Shown here piece by piece: positions 6,894-10,181 of a stretch of 10,181 nucleotides of DNA (the first letter of the stretch is position 1; every line of letters begins with the position of its first letter). The notes below the pieces were generated by a model. The model had not been told where the DNA came from and did no database searches. It worked only from the letters and a program-made list of their open reading frames with translations. This DNA is from Prevotellaceae bacterium UBA4336 (GTDB lineage: Bacteria; Bacteroidota; Bacteroidia; Bacteroidales; Bacteroidaceae), in the NCBI GenBank assembly GCA_002394305.1, contig DGTM01000050.1, positions 1-10,181 on the forward strand, read 5' to 3'. The position numbers and the translations under genes were made by a program.

Positions 6894-8486
6894 ATGAAGA
6901 CTCTTTCCCTTATCCTCTGCGCAGCATTCAGCCTTGGCGTTGCTGCCGAAGTGAACTATCAGGTGGTTCCCCTGCCACAGCAGATTGACATCGATGCGAG
7001 CGGCAAATATGCCGTGCTGGCCGAAGGCATGACCGTCAGCTACCCTGCCGACAACGCGCAGATGAAACGCAATGCCGAGTTCGCTGCCGAATACTTCGGG
7101 CTCTCCGCAAAACCTGCCGACAAGAAGAAGCCTGCCGAAGTCAGCCTGACGCTCGGCCTGAAGAACGACAACCCCGACGCCTACTGCATCAGCGTCACGG
7201 GGAAGGGCATCAACATCCAGGGCGCAAGCGAGAGCGGTGTGTTCTACGGCATACAGACCCTACGCAAGAGCGTCATGAACGAGCAGGGCGAAGTGCACCT
7301 GCCCTACGCGACGGTGAGCGGTGCGCCGCGCTTCGGCTACCGCGGCACGGAGCTCGACTGTGCCCGCCACTTCTTCCCCGTCAGCTTCGTGAAGAAGTTC
7401 ATCGACATACTGGCCCTGCACGGCATCAACCGCTTCCACTGGCACCTGACGGACGACCAGGGCTGGCGCTTCGAGGTGAAGGCCCTCCCGCAGCTGGCAG
7501 AGAAGGCAAGCGTACGTCCGCACACCATCATTGGCAAGAACATCGGGCTCCGCGACCCTGCCAATGCCATCTACGACGACACGCCCGAGACTGGCTACTA
7601 CACACAGGAGGAGATGCGCGAGGTGGTGCGCTACGCAGCAGAGCGCTACATCACCATCGTGCCGGAGATTGACCTGCCGGGCCACATGATAGCTGCCCTC
7701 AGCGTCTTTCCGCACCTGGGCTGCACGGGCGGTCCGTACGAGGTGTGGGGCGTGTGGGGCATAGCCGACGACGTGCTCTGTGCCGGCAACCCGGGGACGC
7801 TGGAGTTCCTCAAGACCGTCTACGGCGAGCTCTGCGACGTCTTCCCCGGCAAGCTGATACACATCGGTGGCGACGAGAGTCCGCGCGTCCGCTGGAAGAC
7901 GTGCCCGAAGTGCCAGGCAAAGATGAAGGAGCTTGGGCTGAAGGAAGAGGCACAGCTGCAGACATACATCAACAAGGAGATGGAGGCCTTCCTGAGCAAG
8001 CGCGGACGGCAGATTATCGGTTGGGACGAGACGCTGGAGGGCGGTCTGAGCGACAAGGCTGCCGTGATGAGCTGGCGCGGCTATGAGGGGGGCAAGGCGG
8101 CAGCGAAGCTCCATCATCAGGTCGTCATGACACCGACGTCGCACTGCTACATCGACTACTACCAGCTCAAGAACCACGACGCACAGCCACTGGCTATCGG
8201 CGGCTACCTCCCCCTGAGCAAGGTGTACAGCATGGAGCCCGTCCCCGACGGACTGACGGAGGAGGAGGCGAAGTACATCATGGGCGTGCAGTGCAACCTC
8301 TGGACGGAATACGTGCTGAGCCCCGACCATGCGGAGTACATGCTGCTGCCCCGTCTGGCTGCCATGAGCGAGGTGCAGTGGCTGCAGCCCGAGGCGAAGA
8401 ACTATGAGCAGTTCCTGGGGCGGCTCGAAAGCCTGAGGCAGAACTACCGGAAGCTCGGCTACAAGTATTGCTCCACGAACGAATGA
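6894..8486 (+). CDS. Exported GH20 beta-N-acetylhexosaminidase
   Basis: A family 20 glycoside hydrolase that removes terminal non-reducing GlcNAc/GalNAc by substrate-assisted catalysis. Of its 530 residues, 1-18 form a signal peptide (hydrophobic LSLILCAAFSLGV, V-A-A cleavage site before E19). Cys9 is preceded by Leu, so there is no lipobox and a soluble periplasmic enzyme is expected. A GH20b-type alpha/beta domain spans about 20-145. The TIM barrel starts near 147 with YRGTELDCARHFF (R150, substrate-binding) and the HGINRFHWHLTDDQGWR segment. The catalytic pair is D327-E328 in HIGGDE. W394 (SWRGYEGG), W470 and E472 (NLWTEYV) line the sugar pocket. It follows murF-alr by 30 nt with no promoter visible and overlaps the next gene by 4 nt. 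The substrate is not decided by sequence: host or dietary glycans, chitooligosaccharides, or fragments of the cell's own wall are all possible. Confidence 0.94.
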   Translation: MKTLSLILCAAFSLGVAAEVNYQVVPLPQQIDIDASGKYAVLAEGMTVSYPADNAQMKRNAEFAAEYFGLSAKPADKKKPAEVSLTLGLKNDNPDAYCISVTGKGINIQGASESGVFYGIQTLRKSVMNEQGEVHLPYATVSGAPRFGYRGTELDCARHFFPVSFVKKFIDILALHGINRFHWHLTDDQGWRFEVKALPQLAEKASVRPHTIIGKNIGLRDPANAIYDDTPETGYYTQEEMREVVRYAAERYITIVPEIDLPGHMIAALSVFPHLGCTGGPYEVWGVWGIADDVLCAGNPGTLEFLKTVYGELCDVFPGKLIHIGGDESPRVRWKTCPKCQAKMKELGLKEEAQLQTYINKEMEAFLSKRGRQIIGWDETLEGGLSDKAAVMSWRGYEGGKAAAKLHHQVVMTPTSHCYIDYYQLKNHDAQPLAIGGYLPLSKVYSMEPVPDGLTEEEAKYIMGVQCNLWTEYVLSPDHAEYMLLPRLAAMSEVQWLQPEAKNYEQFLGRLESLRQNYRKLGYKYCSTNE

Positions 8487-9241
8487 TTGAGCTCAGGCAT
8501 CTCACGGTAGGCTACGGCGAGAAGGCTGTGCTGACGGACATCTGCCACCGTATCGAGGACGGGCAGATGGTCTGTCTGCTGGGTGCCAACGGCTCGGGCA
8601 AGAGCACCATACTGCGCACCGTGGCAGGCTTCCAGCCACCTCTGTCGGGGGACGTCATCCTGCAGGGGCGCAGCCTGTCCTCCCTCTCGCTGTCGCGGCG
8701 CAGCAGGGCTGTCTCGGTGGTGCTGACGGAGCACGTCGAGGTGCCCTACATGCACGTCGAGGACCTCGTGGGGATGGGACGCTCGCCCTACACGGGCTTC
8801 TTCGGCACACTGCGCGAGGAGGACAGGAGGGTGGTGAACGAGGCCATCGACATGGTGGGCATCAGGCACTTGGCACAGCGCGCCGTCGACACGCTGAGCG
8901 ACGGAGAGCGACAGAAGGCGATGCTTGCCAAGGCTCTTGCCCAGCAGACGCCTGTCATCCTGCTCGACGAGCCTACGGCTTTCCTCGACTTCCATGCCAA
9001 GGTCAGCACCCTCAGGCTGATGCTGCGCCTGGCTCACGAGACGGGCAAGACGATTCTGCTCTCCACGCACGACGTTGAGATGGCTATCCAACTGAGCGAC
9101 TTGCTCTGGATAGTCCAGGACGGCGCCGTCAGGGCAGGCACGACGGCATCGCTCTCGGCGGACGGCACGCTCAGGCATTTCCTGCAAGCCGAGGGCATCA
9201 ACTACGACGAAACCGACCACACTCTGAGAATCGAATCATAA
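8483..9241 (+). CDS. ABC transporter ATPase, FecE/BtuD-like
   Basis: A 252-residue nucleotide-binding subunit resembling those of iron-siderophore, haem or cobalamin importers; it would drive uptake at the inner membrane. It has Walker A GANGSGKST at 34-42 (K40), the signature LSDGE at 138-142 (D in place of the usual second G), Walker B VILLDE at 158-163, a D-loop just after (FLD), and the switch histidine H196 in STHD. The Q-loop position reads VVLTEH (79-84), without an obvious Gln; related Bacteroidetes proteins look similar from memory. The ATG at 8483 overlaps the hexosaminidase stop (ATGA), indicating translational coupling; a TTG 15 nt upstream is a less likely start. No FecCD-type permease or binding protein is in the window, so the transported substrate cannot be named. 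A downstream partner is unlikely, because only repeat DNA and a terminator follow. Confidence 0.9.
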   Translation: MIELRHLTVGYGEKAVLTDICHRIEDGQMVCLLGANGSGKSTILRTVAGFQPPLSGDVILQGRSLSSLSLSRRSRAVSVVLTEHVEVPYMHVEDLVGMGRSPYTGFFGTLREEDRRVVNEAIDMVGIRHLAQRAVDTLSDGERQKAMLAKALAQQTPVILLDEPTAFLDFHAKVSTLRLMLRLAHETGKTILLSTHDVEMAIQLSDLLWIVQDGAVRAGTTASLSADGTLRHFLQAEGINYDETDHTLRIES

Positions 9242-9252
9242 TGCACGAAAAA

Positions 9253-9599
9253 GTTTAGAGTCAGTGGTCGCTGCGCGAAGTGAAAAGTTATGAGTTAGTT
9301 TAGTGTTTAGAGTTGGTAGAAGTTAAGAGTTAAGAGTTTTTGTGTCACACAGAAATCACAGAAAACACAGAAATATTTTTAAAGTCTCGCAGAACTGAGG
9401 TCGACGGCCCGAAGGGGAAAGTCAAATAAAAGAAATAAAAGAAATCAAGAATTTGCAGAAGAAATGAAAATCACAGAAACTTATAAGCAGCATGATGCTG
9501 CTTTTTTTCCTTTATTTCTGCGGGACATTATTATAATTCGTTTAATTCGTTTTAATTCGTTGTTGAAATAATAATCTGTTGAATCTGCTGAATCTGTGG
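9253..9599. repeat. Composite repeat module A
   Basis: Non-coding, AT-rich and built of short repeats. In order: TTTAGAG heptads; a TGC-loop mini-hairpin (9268-9278); more heptads of TTTAGAG and TTAAGAG type (to about 9337); three 9-bp units CACAGAAAN (9348-9374); TTTTTAAAGTCTCGCAGA (9376-9393); a short GC-richer insert with GTCGAC; AAATAAAAG units (9424-9441); the palindrome/terminator (9485-9503); three TTAATTCGT-type units (9533-9560); and three 9-bp units AATCTGNNG (9573-9599). Units in the right half, read in reverse complement, resemble those in the left half, so the module is a loose inverted repeat around the palindrome. No open reading frame of any credibility is present. Confidence 0.8.
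9485..9508 (+). terminator. Predicted intrinsic terminator of the rightward operon
   Basis: A perfect 9-bp inverted repeat (AAGCAGCAT, one central G, ATGCTGCTT; 9485-9503) runs directly into a stretch of T residues to 9508, the classic hairpin plus U-run for rightward transcripts. It lies 243 nt after the ABC ATPase stop codon, inside the first composite repeat module, so any operon transcript would carry a long repeat-rich 3' UTR. The reverse strand lacks a U-run. Confidence 0.7.
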
Positions 9600-10015
9600 T
9601 TCTTGTCGCCTGCGGCGAAGTGAAGAGTGAAGAGTGAAGAATCAAAGTTACATTTGAGTGGAGAAGCAAGGTCACATAGAAAGCACGGAACCGAAGGTCG
9701 ACGTTAAAGTCAAAGCACGGAATAGTTTAGAGTTTAGTGTTTAGAGTTTAGAGTCAGTTGAGAGTTTTTATGTCACACAGAAAGCACGGAAAACACAGAA
9801 ATATTTATTTTTAAAGTCCCGCAGAAATAAAAGAAATAAAGGAAATAAAGGAAAAAGTGGAAATCACGGAAAGAAGATTTCATATGAAATCTTAATTCGT
9901 TAAATTCGTTTTAATTCGTTGTAGAAAATCATTCCGTTAAATCAGTTCATAATTATTTGTATCTTTCGTGTTTTTAGATGTTAAATATTCCTTTTCTGAT
10001 TTCTGTGTGAACTTA
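9600..10015. repeat. Composite repeat module B
   Basis: A second, diverged copy of the preceding module in the same order. It has a TGC-loop mini-hairpin (9606-9618); TGAAGAG heptads (9620-9641); an extra segment with a partial CACATAGAAAGCACGGAA copy (9673-9690); TTTAGAG heptads (about 9726-9753); CACAGAAAG/CACGGAAAA/CACAGAAAT (9776-9802); TTTTTAAAGTCCCGCAGA (near 9808-9824); three GAAATAAAR units (9824-9850); a perfect 20-bp palindrome (9874-9893); three TTAATTCGT-type units (9892-9919); and an outer arm near 9983-10010 whose reverse complement (TTCACACAGAAATCAG, then AATATTTAA) mirrors the left CACAGAAA arm. A 20-bp stretch is identical to module A (9903-9922 and 9544-9563). Confidence 0.8.
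9874..9893. repeat. Perfect 20-bp palindrome
   Basis: AAGATTTCATATGAAATCTT is its own reverse complement. It sits at the centre of module B, between a CACGGAAA unit and the TTAATTCG block, the position held by the unrelated terminator palindrome in module A. It is followed by AATTCG and not by a T-run, so it should not terminate rightward transcripts efficiently. Confidence 0.85.
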
Positions 10016-10181
10016 TTATTATTTATTGGTGTCCGGTAAAAGTTGAAAAGCGGTATATTATGTGTCTGCAGTGCCGATAAATAGGCATAGCGGTCTCATT
10101 CTTGAAAGAGTAAGCCCCCTCTATACATCATATCCTTCTTTTTTAGCGGACAGCCATTCCTGATAACGAAATAAAGCCATA
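10016..10181. other. Unassigned AT-rich right edge
   Basis: The 9-bp and 7-bp repeats stop near 10015. The rest has a different texture, with no recognisable gene, RNA or repeat. GGTGTCCGGTAAAA (10028-10041) could be a terminal sequence of an insertion element, as similar TGTCCGG ends are familiar from Bacteroidetes IS4-like elements (from memory, unverified). The other end lies outside the window. Confidence 0.3.

Noticed and set aside
8468..8482. TTG start for the ABC ATPase
   Set aside because: ATG 8483 begins the standard IELRHLTVGYG strand and gives the common ATGA stop-start overlap.
9481..9675. 64-residue leftward frame in the repeat region
   Set aside because: It is made entirely of translated 7-bp and 9-bp repeats, is low in complexity, and crosses the terminator palindrome.
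9348..9802. CRISPR array
   Set aside because: The repeats are 7-20 bp, mostly contiguous, with no unique spacers of regular length and no cas genes nearby.
10121..10180. Leftward 19-codon frame (MALFRYQEWLSAKKEGYDV) at the right edge
   Set aside because: It could be the end of a gene entering from outside the window, but it is too short to assign and matches no family I recognise.

Overview
The window reads as a chromosomal segment of a GC-rich member of the Bacteroidales, most likely Prevotella-like. This rests on family knowledge and cannot be proven here. The signs are a fused MurF-alanine racemase gene, a GSCFA-domain gene directly in front of it, a dxs-trkA pair, TAnnTTTG-type promoter elements, poor Shine-Dalgarno sites, and GC-rich coding DNA next to very AT-rich, repeat-laden intergenic DNA.

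Layout. Bases 1-82 are the short downstream flank of trkA. A leftward unit (83-3411) holds dxs (isoprenoid precursor synthesis, GTG start) followed by trkA (NAD-binding regulatory subunit of Trk potassium uptake), with a GC-rich hairpin between them. An 87-bp divergent control region (3412-3498) carries back-to-back -7 elements for the left and right units. A rightward unit (3499-9241) holds four tightly packed genes: a GSCFA/SGNH-hydrolase-like protein, a MurF-Alr fusion for the D-Ala branch of peptidoglycan synthesis, an exported GH20 beta-N-acetylhexosaminidase, and a FecE/BtuD-like ABC ATPase. Gaps are 23 nt, 30 nt and a 4-nt ATGA overlap. No partner permease or binding protein is visible for the ATPase.

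About 940 bp of AT-rich DNA (9242-10181) has no credible gene. From 9253 to about 10015 it consists of two related composite repeat modules. Each has a TGC-loop mini-hairpin, runs of 7-bp tandem repeats, triplets of 9-bp repeats, a central palindrome and a mirrored arm of other 9-bp repeats. The first palindrome also looks like an intrinsic terminator for the rightward operon. The last 165 bp are unexplained and may be the edge of a different element.

How the genes work together. The rightward unit centres on the cell envelope: MurF-Alr makes and attaches D-Ala-D-Ala, the hexosaminidase removes terminal HexNAc residues in the periplasm, and the GSCFA protein is an uncharacterised hydrolase-like partner. 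The leftward unit is housekeeping. I see no obviously new defence or mobile system. The least explained structure is the downstream repeat array.
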